The notes: a model not told the origin generated them from the letters alone. 64,000 bases of DNA from an uncultured Rhodospirillaceae bacterium (GCA_937927415.1 CALBDS010000033.1:62001-126000), one strand, 5' to 3'. Positions 24,819 to 34,039 are shown, numbered from the stretch's first letter. Numbers and translations: made by a program.

Positions 24819-25214
24819 TTACGGCTTGGGATAGCGGGCTTTGACGGCGGCGCAGACGTCAATCCAGAGCCGCGTTTCGGCGGGCAGGATGATCCCCTGA
24901 TCCAGCAGGGCGCGAAAGCCGCGGAACACGGCGTCGAATTGATCGCCGGGTGGTGGATAGGCGTCCAGGCGGTCGGCGTAGCAGCGGGAAAGCCGCTCGC
25001 CGAAGGTCATGGGGCGGACATTCCAGAGCCGACGCACCCCGTTCGGTTCGATGGAGATAAGCACCGGCCCGGCCTCGTCCCGCGTCTCGCCCGGTCCTTG
25101 CTCGCGGGTGGTGGCGTCGGTTACGGGTAACGATGTCCAGCCGTCGGGAACCGGATCGTCGGCGGTGGCGTAGCGGACCATGCGGCGGTCCGGTGACAGG
25201 TGAGCCACGGTCAT
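24819..25214 (-). CDS. Small protein after the tail fibre, possible fibre assembly factor
   Basis: 131 residues from ATG 25214, which overlaps the stop of the tail fibre gene as ATGA, so translation is coupled. The N-terminal half has VAHLSPDRRMVRYATADDPVPDGWTSLPVTDATTREQG; the C-terminal half is FDAVFRGFRALLDQGIILPAETRLWIDVCAAVKARYPKP. I do not recognise a family with confidence. Small genes directly behind a fibre gene in contractile phages often encode fibre assembly chaperones or fibre-tip factors, so that is my best guess. Confidence 0.6.
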   Translation of the reverse strand: MTVAHLSPDRRMVRYATADDPVPDGWTSLPVTDATTREQGPGETRDEAGPVLISIEPNGVRRLWNVRPMTFGERLSRCYADRLDAYPPPGDQFDAVFRGFRALLDQGIILPAETRLWIDVCAAVKARYPKP

Positions 25215-26110
25215 TGCAGCCCTCCGAACACGACCCAATCCCCAACGGTTTTCGGCATGATCAGGGTGGCGAAAAGCATCCATGCCGACCCGTTATAGTA
25301 CTCAAACCCGATCTGCTGGGGGGTGTGCGGGGCTTCCGCCGGGCCGGACCCGAGATAGCGGAGCGATGCGGGGGCAACAGCGGTGGGGAAATTGAAAGTC
25401 AGCGTCACCGGGGTATTGGTCGGGTAAGCCGCTCCCCAATCGGTCGTTTGGTTGCCGTCCACCAAACGCGCGCCGGGATACCCATTCTCGAAACTGGACG
25501 CGGTGCAGGTAGGCGCCAACAGGGTGCCGGTGCAGTCACGCCCTGTGAAGAACTGGATTTCCCGTGCGGCCCAATAATAAGGGCCATAAGGGGGGGACGA
25601 GGCGCTGTACGAGGGGGCCGAGGCGCGCAACCGCCATGCGCTGGCCGAAATGGGGTTGGCCGGTGTCACCGTCGCGTTCGCCGTTACGGTGGCGATGCCA
25701 TTGGTGACGGTGACGGTGAATGACGTTCCGGCCCCATTGGCGAAGTTGAAGCCGGTGACCGGGCCGTTCAGTGTGTTGTCGTTCAGCCTCACGGCCATGG
25801 ATGCGGTCATGGTTCCATCGGCGGCAATGCCCACATTCCCCCCGCCCTTTACCAAGCCAGCGTTGATGCTGGTAGCGATGGCCGGCGGTGGGGGAGGCGG
25901 TGGGGGCGGCGACGCCTGCACATCAGCAATAGCCTGTTCCGCCTGCGACAGCCGGACGGCGATATCGCCGAAGACGATAGACATATCGGCATCGATCTTC
26001 GTGACGGCGTCACGAAGGCGGTCGGCGTCAACGTCCAGCGTGTTTTCCCGGTGGGGCAGGGGATAGCCCCGTCCGGTCCGGTCGTCGTGTTCAGGGACAG
26101 GGTCCGACAT
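25211..26110 (-). CDS. Tail fibre protein with polyproline hinge and lectin-like C-terminus
   Basis: 299 residues. N-terminal coiled region (VDADRLRDAVTKIDADMSIVFGDIAVRLSQAEQAI), then a run of nine prolines near residue 75, a beta-rich segment with VTVTNGIATVTANATVTPANPISASAWRLRA, and a C-terminal domain with REIQFFTGRDCTGTLLAP and LRYLGSGPAEAPHTPQQIGFEYYNGSAW, which looks like a discoidin-like sugar-binding fold. ATG 26110 has GGGAGG upstream; an in-frame ATG at 26122 overlaps the stop of the previous gene as TGATG. It likely binds the host surface. This is the most variable kind of phage gene, so homologues may be few. Confidence 0.75.
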   Translation of the reverse strand: MSDPVPEHDDRTGRGYPLPHRENTLDVDADRLRDAVTKIDADMSIVFGDIAVRLSQAEQAIADVQASPPPPPPPPPAIATSINAGLVKGGGNVGIAADGTMTASMAVRLNDNTLNGPVTGFNFANGAGTSFTVTVTNGIATVTANATVTPANPISASAWRLRASAPSYSASSPPYGPYYWAAREIQFFTGRDCTGTLLAPTCTASSFENGYPGARLVDGNQTTDWGAAYPTNTPVTLTFNFPTAVAPASLRYLGSGPAEAPHTPQQIGFEYYNGSAWMLFATLIMPKTVGDWVVFGGLQ

Positions 26111-26121
26111 GTCGCCTCCCA

Positions 26122-27321
26122 TCAGGTGATGACCGCGCGCAGCTTGCGGACGCGCGGGCGGTTCAGGGCCGACCCGGACAGGGTCAGCTTGACGCGGGCG
26201 TATGCCGCGGTGAAGGTCGCCAGGGTGAAGGTCCGTTCCTCCCACCCGTCGCCCACTTGGGTTGAGGATGCGAGGGTCAACGGCTGCCAGTTGCCGGAAC
26301 CGTCCTGCACATGGACGGTCACGGACGACGTTCCCGGAACGAAGGCTTCGAAGGTCACCGCCGCCTTGACGTTGGTCCCGGCGGCGATTTGGCGGGACAC
26401 GTAAACCGCACTGTCCTTCAGCGTGCCCAAGATCGCCTGAACGCCGGGGAACAGCAGCGGCGACCGCTTTTCCGATCCCTTCAGAACGGCGGATACGGTC
26501 ACGGTCCCCGACAGGCGGGCATCCAGTGACACGACCTGACCGTCGGCGACCTCGATCGCCTTGCCCGACGGGTCGGTCAGGATCAGCGTGACGTCGGTGT
26601 CCGCCGCCGGGCGTTCGACGCCGGCAAGGGCGATGATATCGGACACCTGATCGAAGGCGATGGACCCCAGCGAGACCGTCCGGCGGGTTTCGGTGAACGT
26701 CGCTGCCAGCAGCCGGAAGGCAAGATCCTTGTCCTGGTGCGGGGTCCAGGTGGACGCATTGGACGACGACAGCAGAACGCCAACCTGATACGGCTGGCCC
26801 GTGATCGCGACGTTGTTCTGGTCGTATTTGCCGAGTTGGGCGACCGCAAGGGCGTGGTCCGGGTCGTCGGTCAGGCAGACGATCGCCACTTCGCGGCCCC
26901 CCTCCACCCACAGCAGCGGCCATTCGGCGCGGGTCCAGTCGCCGTTGATCCTGATCGCCGCCGCCGGGATGATGCCTTCGGCCAGCACTTCCGCCGTGGG
27001 AAAGCCGACCTGCGTGGAACGGATCTGGACGATCACGGGGGAGTTGCCGCCCTTCGCGGTGAATTTCAGGTCCACACCGCCGATCAAGCGGCCTTCGGCC
27101 AGCGTGACCGTCTGGGCCAGCGGATCGACGTGGTATTCGTCGATCCGGCGGACGATCCGCCGTTCCTCCGTCGTGATGATGCCGCGGCCGGTGAAGGTGG
27201 CGTCGCCGAAGGAGCCGTTCACCCCGCGGACCGTGACGCGCTTTGCCCCCGCCGGGACGCCGGCCGGGATGGTGAAGCGCCCGGCGATCACGCCGGACGC
27301 ATTCGCAACAGGAACAACCAT
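26122..27321 (-). CDS. Phage tail/fibre-associated protein
   Basis: 399 residues, mostly beta-structure by composition. N-terminal SGVIAGRFTIPAGVPAGAKRVTVRGVNGSFGDATFTGRGIITTEERRIVRRIDEYHVDPLAQTVTL, a middle part with VGVLLSSSNASTWTPHQDKDLAFRLLAA, and a C-terminal beta-sandwich-like VTVHVQDGSGNWQPLTLASSTQVGDGWEERTFTL ... AYARVKLTLSGS. It always seems to accompany the DUF4815 tail gene, which lies directly upstream (15 bp). I infer a structural part of the adsorption apparatus. The exact role is unknown. Confidence 0.7.
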   Translation of the reverse strand: MVVPVANASGVIAGRFTIPAGVPAGAKRVTVRGVNGSFGDATFTGRGIITTEERRIVRRIDEYHVDPLAQTVTLAEGRLIGGVDLKFTAKGGNSPVIVQIRSTQVGFPTAEVLAEGIIPAAAIRINGDWTRAEWPLLWVEGGREVAIVCLTDDPDHALAVAQLGKYDQNNVAITGQPYQVGVLLSSSNASTWTPHQDKDLAFRLLAATFTETRRTVSLGSIAFDQVSDIIALAGVERPAADTDVTLILTDPSGKAIEVADGQVVSLDARLSGTVTVSAVLKGSEKRSPLLFPGVQAILGTLKDSAVYVSRQIAAGTNVKAAVTFEAFVPGTSSVTVHVQDGSGNWQPLTLASSTQVGDGWEERTFTLATFTAAYARVKLTLSGSALNRPRVRKLRAVIT

Positions 27322-27336
27322 GTGGGGACTCCAGGG

Positions 27337-29310
27337 TTACGCGGCTGCCGCGACGGTGATCCCGTCGAAGGTCAGTTCGGCCAGGGCTTCGCCGGGATCG
27401 AAACCTTCGGCGCGGAACTCAATGTCACGCTGACGAAGGTTCGGGATTTCGGTCGAACTGCGGTTGATGATTTCGACGGAGGTTCCGACGACCGTTTCGC
27501 TGACCACGCGGGACACGCCGGGGACGAAATGGCCGGATTGGAACCGCTGCGTCGTCTCCGACGTGGTCGAAATGACCTCCGTCCAGAAATCGACGGGCGG
27601 GGTCAGGGTCACGCGCGCCGGCATCGGGGCGAACGCCATATAGGGATTGACCTTCATGGACCCCGAATGAAGCGTCTGTTCGACGATGGGTTCCAGGGTA
27701 TAGGCCAAGGCCCAGCGGGTCGCCCCGTCCCCGGCTTCGTTGACGCTCGCATCGATCGGAAGGACAAGCTGTCCGTTGACGATGGCGGCGTCCTGGACGA
27801 TGCCGGGATCGCGCTGGTTTTCGTTGCGGAAGGCGTCGGCGAAGACCCCTTTCTTCGACGCCGGTTCGCGGATGGAAATGTCCGTCTGAAGCTGCTGGAT
27901 GGCGAACAGGTCGAACAGGCTGCCGATCTGGTTCCGCATCTCGGCCAACTCGTGCATGGGGATCACCTTGACGCCCGTGTTCTTCACGGTGGGCGTCTGC
28001 CCCCATTTGTGTTCGATGACCGCCACTTCCAGCAGGTTTGCCGGAACCCCCGGCGCCTGCACCGCATAGGGGCGGGACAGCCCCTTGATGCGGACGACCT
28101 GACCGTCCCGGTTGATGGCGATGCTATCGACGCGGGGAAGCTTCCACCGATAGTCCGTCAGGACCAGCGTTCCCGGAACCGCCCCGGTCACGGTGAAGCC
28201 GGTGGCGTCCACGGCGGTGGGCGTGACGGCCGTCAGGTAGCGATAGACGACCTTGTATTCCGTGCCGATACCCGGTTCCGGGCCGCCCGGCGCCCAATCG
28301 ACCTTGTCCGCGGTCAGGGTGTAGGACGTGTTCGCCGCATAGGTGGTCCCGCCGACGAACGCCGACCCGTTCCAGGTTCCGCCCTGGTTCACGGCCACGA
28401 TCGACAGGACCGACGTGTCCGGCAAGGCGTCGGCCCCGCCGGTAAAGCCACCGCGGTTCACGGCGACGATCCGTTCCTTGGTGACGACGACGTTCGTCAC
28501 GGCGGACAGCGGCGCATGGTTCACGGTGACCCGCATGGCACCGCCGCCCTGGTCGGCGAAGGTCTTTGGCTCGGACGTGACGGCGGACAGGTCCGGGTCT
28601 TCGGCGTAGCGAAGGCGGGTGGACGTGGCCCGCGACGTCTTGAAGCCGTCCACGTTCGCCGTCCCTTCGGTCAGGACGAAGACCTGATCGCCGCCGTCCA
28701 GCCCCAGCGCCGACAGCATGAAGCCGGACACCACATAGTTCCCGTTCGATTCCCGGTCATAAAGCGCCAGGGCGGCGGTCACAGCATCCAGTTGCGGCGG
28801 CGGCGTGTTGTCCACCAGGACGCCGTTTTCGATGGTGTGCGTCGGGTAGAAGGCCGCCGCCGCCCCATCGGCATCCCATCCCCACGCACAGACGCGCTTG
28901 GTCCGGCCGGCGCCGGGTTCGCCGAAATTCTCGGTCCCCGGTGCCGGGTCGCGAAGGCCGGGATCTTCCAGTTCCGTCACATAGGCCGTCGTCATGCGGA
29001 CGCCGATCTTGACGGTCCGGTTGACCGGGATCGCGAAGGCCGCCGCCGGGACGTCGCGGACGGCGCCCGCGATATAGACCGCACCGGCCCCCATCTTGAC
29101 CGCACCCGTGTCCGGATCGACGACGCACGCGCCGTCGCGCACGACGTCCCCTTCCCGGAACAGCACGTCGGCGATGCGGGTCAGGCGATGGGCGATGATC
29201 TTCTGAAGGTCGTTCAGTTCGGCCGCCTGAAGCCCCCTGGATGCCAGGAAGAGAAGGTCGTCATAGCCCTTCGCCGGGTCGAAACGGTCATAATAATCAG
29301 CGATCGGCAT
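27337..29310 (-). CDS. DUF4815-type tail protein
   Basis: 657 residues. N-terminal PIADYYDRFDPAKGYDDLLFLASRGLQAAELNDLQKIIAHRLTRIADVLFREGDVVRDG is the hallmark of DUF4815 proteins, large structural proteins of alphaproteobacterial myoviruses. Further on come RTVKIGVRM, several beta-rich repeats, and HELAEMRNQIGSLFDLFAIQQLQTDISIREPASKKGVFADAF. It likely forms a wedge, fibre or adaptor of the baseplate. It lies between tail gene I homologues and the fibre region, so it is part of the adsorption module. Confidence 0.8.
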   Translation of the reverse strand: MPIADYYDRFDPAKGYDDLLFLASRGLQAAELNDLQKIIAHRLTRIADVLFREGDVVRDGACVVDPDTGAVKMGAGAVYIAGAVRDVPAAAFAIPVNRTVKIGVRMTTAYVTELEDPGLRDPAPGTENFGEPGAGRTKRVCAWGWDADGAAAAFYPTHTIENGVLVDNTPPPQLDAVTAALALYDRESNGNYVVSGFMLSALGLDGGDQVFVLTEGTANVDGFKTSRATSTRLRYAEDPDLSAVTSEPKTFADQGGGAMRVTVNHAPLSAVTNVVVTKERIVAVNRGGFTGGADALPDTSVLSIVAVNQGGTWNGSAFVGGTTYAANTSYTLTADKVDWAPGGPEPGIGTEYKVVYRYLTAVTPTAVDATGFTVTGAVPGTLVLTDYRWKLPRVDSIAINRDGQVVRIKGLSRPYAVQAPGVPANLLEVAVIEHKWGQTPTVKNTGVKVIPMHELAEMRNQIGSLFDLFAIQQLQTDISIREPASKKGVFADAFRNENQRDPGIVQDAAIVNGQLVLPIDASVNEAGDGATRWALAYTLEPIVEQTLHSGSMKVNPYMAFAPMPARVTLTPPVDFWTEVISTTSETTQRFQSGHFVPGVSRVVSETVVGTSVEIINRSSTEIPNLRQRDIEFRAEGFDPGEALAELTFDGITVAAAA

Positions 29311-29322
29311 GGTCGGTGACCC

Positions 29323-30012
29323 TTAGAAGGTGTGGACGAATTCGAAGGTTTCGCGGGTCGCGGCGGACCGGACGATCGGGGCCACGTTTTCCACCAGCAG
29401 CAAAATCCCCGGCGTGGCGACCTCGGACGGCTGGAAATACATCTGCCCGGCCGGAAGACCGGCTTGCATGACGCTGTCGATGACGACGCCGACTTCGCGG
29501 ATCGTTTCCGTCGCGGCGTCGCCGAAGTCGAACACGAAGCGGAAATGCAGGTTGTTCGTCGGGGTGGGCGACGGGGTGAACCGGCCGGACGGGGCGATGA
29601 TGGCCCCCGCCGGGTCCGGGGTGCAGAACTGGACGGCGGTCAGGGCGCGCCGGCCGACTTCGGCGGTCAGGGACGTTGCGTTGACGCTCGGCGTCGGACG
29701 GGCCGCAACGAAGGTAATGAGAACCGGCGCGCCGGGAGCGATTGCCCCGCCGTCGATGCGGGTCACGTCGCCGGCCGCCGGGTTGACCGTATAGTCGGCG
29801 TCCCTGGTGAACGTGCCGACGCCGTCGGCGTCGGATACGGTGACGCTGCCGATCTTCGTCCGCCCGACGTTGACCGTGTCGTCGGTGAAGGTCCGGGGAA
29901 CGGTCTGCGCCGCGTCCCACCACGCTTCGCCGCGCCCCCATACCATGTGAATCGGGCGGTCTTTGATCGCCGCCGCCAAAGCGGCGCGGCCCGGCTTAGT
30001 TGTCACGGACAT
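29323..30012 (-). CDS. Phage tail protein, unknown
   Basis: 229 residues: TKPGRAALAAAIKDRPIHMVWGRGEAWWDAA at the start, a beta-rich middle (FTRDADYTVNPAAGDVTRIDGGAIAPGAPVLITFVAARPTPSVNATSLTAEVG), and FQPSEVATPGILLLVENVAPIVRSAATRETFEFVHTF at the end. Proteins of this type occur between gene I and DUF4815 genes in similar prophages. It overlaps the end of the gene I homologue by 17 bp, so the genes are tightly coupled. Function is not known; a baseplate-fibre adaptor role is inferred. Confidence 0.65.
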   Translation of the reverse strand: MSVTTKPGRAALAAAIKDRPIHMVWGRGEAWWDAAQTVPRTFTDDTVNVGRTKIGSVTVSDADGVGTFTRDADYTVNPAAGDVTRIDGGAIAPGAPVLITFVAARPTPSVNATSLTAEVGRRALTAVQFCTPDPAGAIIAPSGRFTPSPTPTNNLHFRFVFDFGDAATETIREVGVVIDSVMQAGLPAGQMYFQPSEVATPGILLLVENVAPIVRSAATRETFEFVHTF

Positions 30013-31234
30013 GGATGATTCCTGTGATGTCTCGGGTTGCGGTCCAGGTGGCGCCGCTGCGCCAGTTGGCCGACGTCCAGAACTGCCCTTGCGCGGTACT
30101 GCCGATCACGCGGGCGGAAGCGTGGATCACCGCGTCGGCGCGGACCCCAGGCCATTTCGCCGACAGGGTCGGCCAGCGTTTCGCGGGAAGGACGGACAGC
30201 ACCGTCAGCCGCTCGGCCACGCCGCCGGTTGCCGCCTGATCCTGCGGAAGCTCGGCGGTGACCGCGGTCGTCCTGACGAAGCGTTCGTTGATCGGGATGA
30301 AGCGCCACCCCTGCCGGTTTTCCGACAGCTTGGTCCCGCCGGACAGAGTGAAGGGCCGCCCCGCCGCGGTCCGTTCCGTCACCGGCAAGGCTGTGTTGAC
30401 CTGACCAAGCTTCGACCGGCCGGATAGAATGACCGCGGCCTTCGCGAACCGGCGGAACGGGGTCAGCGAACCGGGTACGGCAAGGTCACCGTCGGGGTTC
30501 GACAGGGTGTAGTTCCGTCCATGCATGACGTCGGGGGACCGGATGTGCCGCCCCTCGTCCAGACGCCCGGCGTCCAGGACGAAGCGGGTCGGGTGGAACG
30601 ACCGGACGGTGTGCGTCCGGTCCCGGTGCCCGGCGGCGGCGGGCGCTCCCCAGTCCACGGCTTGGGCGTAGAGGCGCCCGAAGGACAGGACCGGCCAATC
30701 CGGGCGAAGCGTCGTGCCCGAGTAGTCGGACAGCAGGCCGGGGCCGGAAAGCTTCGACCGGGACAAGACGAATTTCCGGCGGTCATAGCCGCCGTGGATG
30801 CGGGTCAGCTTGGACCGGACCGGCGCCGACAGCCGCGCCAGTTCGACGGCGCGCTGAACGAAGGCGACGTCGGCCGGGGCGGCATCAAGACCCAACTGGA
30901 AATCGGCCCAGCGGGCAGCCCCCGGCGCCCCGGCTTCCTCGACGTCGGCGGTGAAGCCGATCCAGGACAGGGCGGTTTTCAGCGCGGCCGGCGTGCCGCG
31001 GATGCGCTGCCACAGGACGCCCTCGGCGATGGCCCGGCGGGGATCGGTCAGGTAGGGCAGAAGTTCGCCCAAGCCATATTCGACGATCAGCCATGGAACG
31101 ACGCTGGCCGGGATGTCGGTCCGCTTTGCCGTCCGGAGCGCCGGGATGGCCCCGGCGGTCCGGCGCAGGAAGTCGGAAGCGTCCGAAAGATCGCGTTCCA
31201 GCTTCGTCGCCGACGGCGGAAGCAGGTCGGTCAT
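29996..31234 (-). CDS. I: Tail protein I, P2 gpI-like, with extended C-terminus
   Basis: 412 residues. The N-terminal 180 residues match P2 gpI (LLPPSATKLERDLSDASDFLRRTAGAIPALRTAKRTDIPASVVPWLIVEYGLGELLPYLTDPRRAIAEGVLWQRIRGTPAALKTALSWIGFTADVEE). The other 230 residues are extra: basic, beta-rich, with repeated LSGRSKLG/LSGGTKLSE-like pieces, and ending in FWTSANWRSGATWTATRDITGIIHVRD. gpI is a baseplate protein that connects fibres. The extension may hold the fibre adaptor. Gene J ends 1 bp upstream. Confidence 0.9.
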   Translation of the reverse strand: MTDLLPPSATKLERDLSDASDFLRRTAGAIPALRTAKRTDIPASVVPWLIVEYGLGELLPYLTDPRRAIAEGVLWQRIRGTPAALKTALSWIGFTADVEEAGAPGAARWADFQLGLDAAPADVAFVQRAVELARLSAPVRSKLTRIHGGYDRRKFVLSRSKLSGPGLLSDYSGTTLRPDWPVLSFGRLYAQAVDWGAPAAAGHRDRTHTVRSFHPTRFVLDAGRLDEGRHIRSPDVMHGRNYTLSNPDGDLAVPGSLTPFRRFAKAAVILSGRSKLGQVNTALPVTERTAAGRPFTLSGGTKLSENRQGWRFIPINERFVRTTAVTAELPQDQAATGGVAERLTVLSVLPAKRWPTLSAKWPGVRADAVIHASARVIGSTAQGQFWTSANWRSGATWTATRDITGIIHVRDN

Positions 31235-32071
31235 TTAGAATGTCCGTCCCTTCAGGGTGAGTTCCAGGGACCCGATCGCGGCCGACGACGTATCATCGAC
31301 CGGGACGTCGGCGGCCGGCACCTCCACCTCGACCCGCTGGACGCCGTCGGCGTGAAGCGTCCGGATGATCCAGGACAGGGCGAGGTCCCACCCAAGCCCC
31401 GCGCGGGCGGTGAAGGCGGTGCGGAAATCGGCGCCAAGACGGTCGAACACGGTCAGCGGCGTATCGGGGTAGAGCCACACCGACGCCCGGATGGTGACCG
31501 GGACGACGGTGGCGGCGACGACGTCAACCGTGTCGGTCAGGACGCGGACATCGTCCTTGGTGACCGCCGCGCGGACCGCGGCCAGCAGGTCCGGGGGCGG
31601 CGTGCCGTCGCCGTTCTTTGACAGCACGGAAATGCGGACCCGCCCGGTTTCCGGGGAATCGACGGCGACGTCCTTCACCCGCGGGTCCGCCGACGTGGCG
31701 AAGAAACGGTAATGCGCCGCCCCGCCCGCCGACGACCATCCCTTGATGCGATCGACGGTCCGGGACCGAAGGGCGCCGTCGTCTTCGCCGTCCAGGCGGG
31801 CGACCCCATAGAAGGCGGCGACGTTGTCCAAGTCGGTTCCCGCCGCGAAGGCCAGCAGCGTTGCCCGAAGGGCATCGTTCACCCGTTGGCGGATGATCAG
31901 TTCACGGGCTGCCGCGACTTCCAGGACGATGATGGCCGGGTCGCTTTCAAGGATGGCGTCATAGGCGGGGTCGCGTGCCTTCAGGTCGGCGACCATCTCC
32001 GCAAGGATCGTTTCGAAATCCAGCGGTTCGATGACCGTCGGCGGCGGGACGTTGCGAAGGTCGAAGGTCAT
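31235..32071 (-). CDS. J: Baseplate assembly protein J, P2 gpJ-like
   Basis: 278 residues from ATG 32071, which overlaps the end of gene W by 4 bp. Baseplate_J family marks: FETILAEMVADLKARDPAYDAILESDPAIIVLEVAAARELIIRQRVNDALRATLLAFAAGTDLDNVAAFYGV, GDDGALRSRTVDRIKGWSSAGGAAHYRFFA and the C-terminal VQRVEVEVPAADVPVDDTSSAAIGSLELTLKG. It builds the baseplate wedge together with gpW and gpI. The order W-J-I is as in P2. Confidence 0.94.
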   Translation of the reverse strand: MTFDLRNVPPPTVIEPLDFETILAEMVADLKARDPAYDAILESDPAIIVLEVAAARELIIRQRVNDALRATLLAFAAGTDLDNVAAFYGVARLDGEDDGALRSRTVDRIKGWSSAGGAAHYRFFATSADPRVKDVAVDSPETGRVRISVLSKNGDGTPPPDLLAAVRAAVTKDDVRVLTDTVDVVAATVVPVTIRASVWLYPDTPLTVFDRLGADFRTAFTARAGLGWDLALSWIIRTLHADGVQRVEVEVPAADVPVDDTSSAAIGSLELTLKGRTF

Positions 32072-32403
32072 ACGATGATCCCTTCCATCCTGATGTCGCG
32101 GTTTTCCGGGCGGTAGATCCCTTCGACGGTCATTTCGACCCGTCCGGGGGCGGCACTTTCCAGGATGATCCGCGACAGGGCGAAGCGTGGTTCCCAACGG
32201 TCCAGGGCTTCGGCGACGCCCGCGTAAATCTCGATGATCGTCGCCGCGTTGATCGGGGCGTCGATCAGGAAGGGAACCCGCGATCCGAAATCCCGGCGGT
32301 GGATGCGGGTTCCGATGGGGGTGGTGATGATGGCCCGGATGCTTTGCAGCAGATGACGGACGCCGTCGGTCCGTCCGCCGGTCACCGCGTTCATGCCCTG
32401 CAT
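32068..32403 (-). CDS. W: Baseplate protein W (gp25-like lysozyme fold)
   Basis: 111 residues. The GPW/gp25 family signature is clear: SIRAIITTPIGTRIHRRDFGSRVPFLIDAPINAATIIEIYAGVAEALDRWEPRFALSRI. gp25-like proteins join wedges to the sheath start and trigger contraction. It sits between gene V and gene J, as in P2. Confidence 0.94.
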   Translation of the reverse strand: MQGMNAVTGGRTDGVRHLLQSIRAIITTPIGTRIHRRDFGSRVPFLIDAPINAATIIEIYAGVAEALDRWEPRFALSRIILESAAPGRVEMTVEGIYRPENRDIRMEGIIV

Positions 32404-32415
32404 GGGCGCCCCCGT

Positions 32416-33123
32416 TCAGTGGGTGTGGTGATTGCTGTTGCCGCCCGCGTCGATGATGGTCCCCGACGCCGCGACGCTGCCATCGACGGCAAGGGCGCCT
32501 TTCATCTGGAAATTTCCGGCCAGGGTCGCCGCACCGGCTCCGCCGCCCGCGGTCATGGCGACGGTCGGCCCTTCCAGGAAGATCCCGTCCGGCGTGATCC
32601 GCAGGGATGACCCGCCGCAGGTCAGCGTGACCGCGTCCTTCGCCGTGACGACCGTCGAACCGCCGACCCGGACCGTTGCGGTGCCGTCGGGCGGGATCTG
32701 GATCGTGTGGGCGTGGGCTTCGCGGTCGTACTCGACGACGGCGCCGTCGGCGTATTCGATCCGGTGCAGCGTTTCCCGGTCGCCGGGTGCGGGATGGTCG
32801 GTGCTGAAGGCGCCGGGGGCGGCGATGGCTGTGGACAGGTCGCCGCCGGGGGAGAACAGGACGACGGCTTCGCCCGGCTCGGGTGACCAGAACTGACGGT
32901 CCTTGCCGGCGCGTCCGGACAGCCAGGGAATCCAGGTGGTGACCACATGGCCGTTCGGATCCGCGGGGTCGCCGATCCGGACCTTGATCCGCCCGTTCGG
33001 CGGGTCGATTTCGGCGACCTTCCCGTAACGGATCAGGTTCGTGATGCGGCGCTGGGCGTCGGTCTGTTCCGCCGATCCGACCCCGCCCGTCCGTCCGGCG
33101 GACCGATCCAGGGCGAACACCAT
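32416..33123 (-). CDS. V: Baseplate spike protein V, P2 gpV-like
   Basis: 235 residues. N-terminal OB-fold region (ITNLIRYGKVAEIDPPNGRIKVRIGDPADPNGHVVTTWIPWLSGRAGKDRQFWSPEPGEAVVLFSPGGDLSTAI), then a repetitive beta-helix (TIQIPPDGTATVRVGGSTVVTAKDAVTLTCGGSSLRI) and a C-terminal NHHTH, the metal-binding His motif at the spike tip. It pierces the outer membrane. Usual P2 order V-W-J-I follows. Confidence 0.95.
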   Translation of the reverse strand: MVFALDRSAGRTGGVGSAEQTDAQRRITNLIRYGKVAEIDPPNGRIKVRIGDPADPNGHVVTTWIPWLSGRAGKDRQFWSPEPGEAVVLFSPGGDLSTAIAAPGAFSTDHPAPGDRETLHRIEYADGAVVEYDREAHAHTIQIPPDGTATVRVGGSTVVTAKDAVTLTCGGSSLRITPDGIFLEGPTVAMTAGGGAGAATLAGNFQMKGALAVDGSVAASGTIIDAGGNSNHHTH

Positions 33124-33126
33124 GGA

Positions 33127-33441
33127 TCAGCCCCGGAACGGGTGGAGCAGATAGCGCACCGTCGCCGGAAGATCGTCGAAGGTGCGCACCGCGCCGTTGC
33201 CGGTCGCCAGCATGAAGCCCACCAGCAGGCGGACCGCCTGATCGAAGGCGTGAGCGGTGTCGCCGCCGCCGGGGTCGGTGCCGGGGCGGACCGCACGGCG
33301 GATGCTCTCGACGGCGTTCCGGTGGGCGTGGGCGACCAGGGCGGCGGCATCGGGGCTGTCACCTGCGAATTCCGCCTGAAGGGTTTCCAGGGTCACGCGG
33401 GCGGGGGCTGCGGCGGGGGCCGGGACGGTCTTCTTTCTCAT
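33127..33441 (-). CDS. Hypothetical phage protein before gene V
   Basis: 104 residues. The core is VTLETLQAEFAGDSPDAAALVAHAHRNAVESIRRAVRPG followed by AFDQAVRLLVGFMLATGNGAVRTFDDLPATVRYLLHPFRG. It is a helical, soluble protein with a Pro/Ala-rich start and no family I recognise. The stop lies 3 bp before the V start, and the gene stands between the neck genes and the spike, so it is probably a small tail or neck factor. Confidence 0.6.
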   Translation of the reverse strand: MRKKTVPAPAAAPARVTLETLQAEFAGDSPDAAALVAHAHRNAVESIRRAVRPGTDPGGGDTAHAFDQAVRLLVGFMLATGNGAVRTFDDLPATVRYLLHPFRG

Positions 33442-33454
33442 GGCTCGTTTCCTG

Positions 33455-34039
33455 TCAGGGGCAATGACACGGGGCGTCGGGGTCGCTGATCAGCACGTAA
33501 TCGCCCTCGTGCGCGGCGCCGATCGTGGGGGAAATTCCCAGGAAGACCGACGGCGGCGGGATGCCTTCCGGCGGGATATCGCGGGCGCGGCGATAGCGGA
33601 CCGTGTAGGTCAGCCGGACGCCGCCGAAGGGTGTTTCCGCGTCCGTGTCCACCTGGATTTCGGTTCCGGCATAGTCGATCCGGGCGGTTTCAAGGCCGGG
33701 AATGTCGAAGCCGTCGATCGCCGTTTCGATCTGTTCGGCCAGTTCGTCAAGGCGGTCGTCGATCCCCTCTTCGGCTTCGACGATGCCTTCGACCGCAAGG
33801 CGCAGATTCCGGACGGTGAACGCCGTGGACCCGTCGCTGACCGTGTCGCCGACGGCGTCTTCCGACCGGGCATAGATCAGGATGGCCGGAAGGTCTTTCC
33901 TGAACAGGCGCAGCGTGCGGGAGGTGAAGACCCTGTCCGCGGCGACGGTCCAATAGACCGCGTCAGGGGCGCCGGTCAGGGGAGTCTTCAGCCGGGCGCA
34001 GAACGCATCACGGATGCGCCGCCGTTCGGAGGTGGTCAT
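33455..34039 (-). CDS. Head-tail/tail completion protein candidate
   Basis: 194 residues from ATG 34039 (overlap of 4 bp with the previous gene as ATGA). SERRRIRDAFCARLKTPLTGAPDAVYWTVAADRVFTSRTLRLFRKDLPAILIYARSEDAVGD, then FTVRNLRLAVEGIVEAEEGIDDRLDELAEQIETAI and IDYAGTEIQVDTDAETPFGGVRLTYTVRYRRA. The alternation of a helix and beta strands, ending in a typical ...YRR-A-D strand, is the pattern of phage minor tail/tail completion proteins (gpZ, Mu gp37 or HK97 gp10-like). The family is inferred from size, order and pattern. Confidence 0.65.
   Translation of the reverse strand: MTTSERRRIRDAFCARLKTPLTGAPDAVYWTVAADRVFTSRTLRLFRKDLPAILIYARSEDAVGDTVSDGSTAFTVRNLRLAVEGIVEAEEGIDDRLDELAEQIETAIDGFDIPGLETARIDYAGTEIQVDTDAETPFGGVRLTYTVRYRRARDIPPEGIPPPSVFLGISPTIGAAHEGDYVLISDPDAPCHCP

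Noticed and set aside
26737..29319. 860-residue frame on the plus strand over the DUF4815 region
   Set aside because: Shadow of the two structural genes; biased composition, no ribosome site, no domain.
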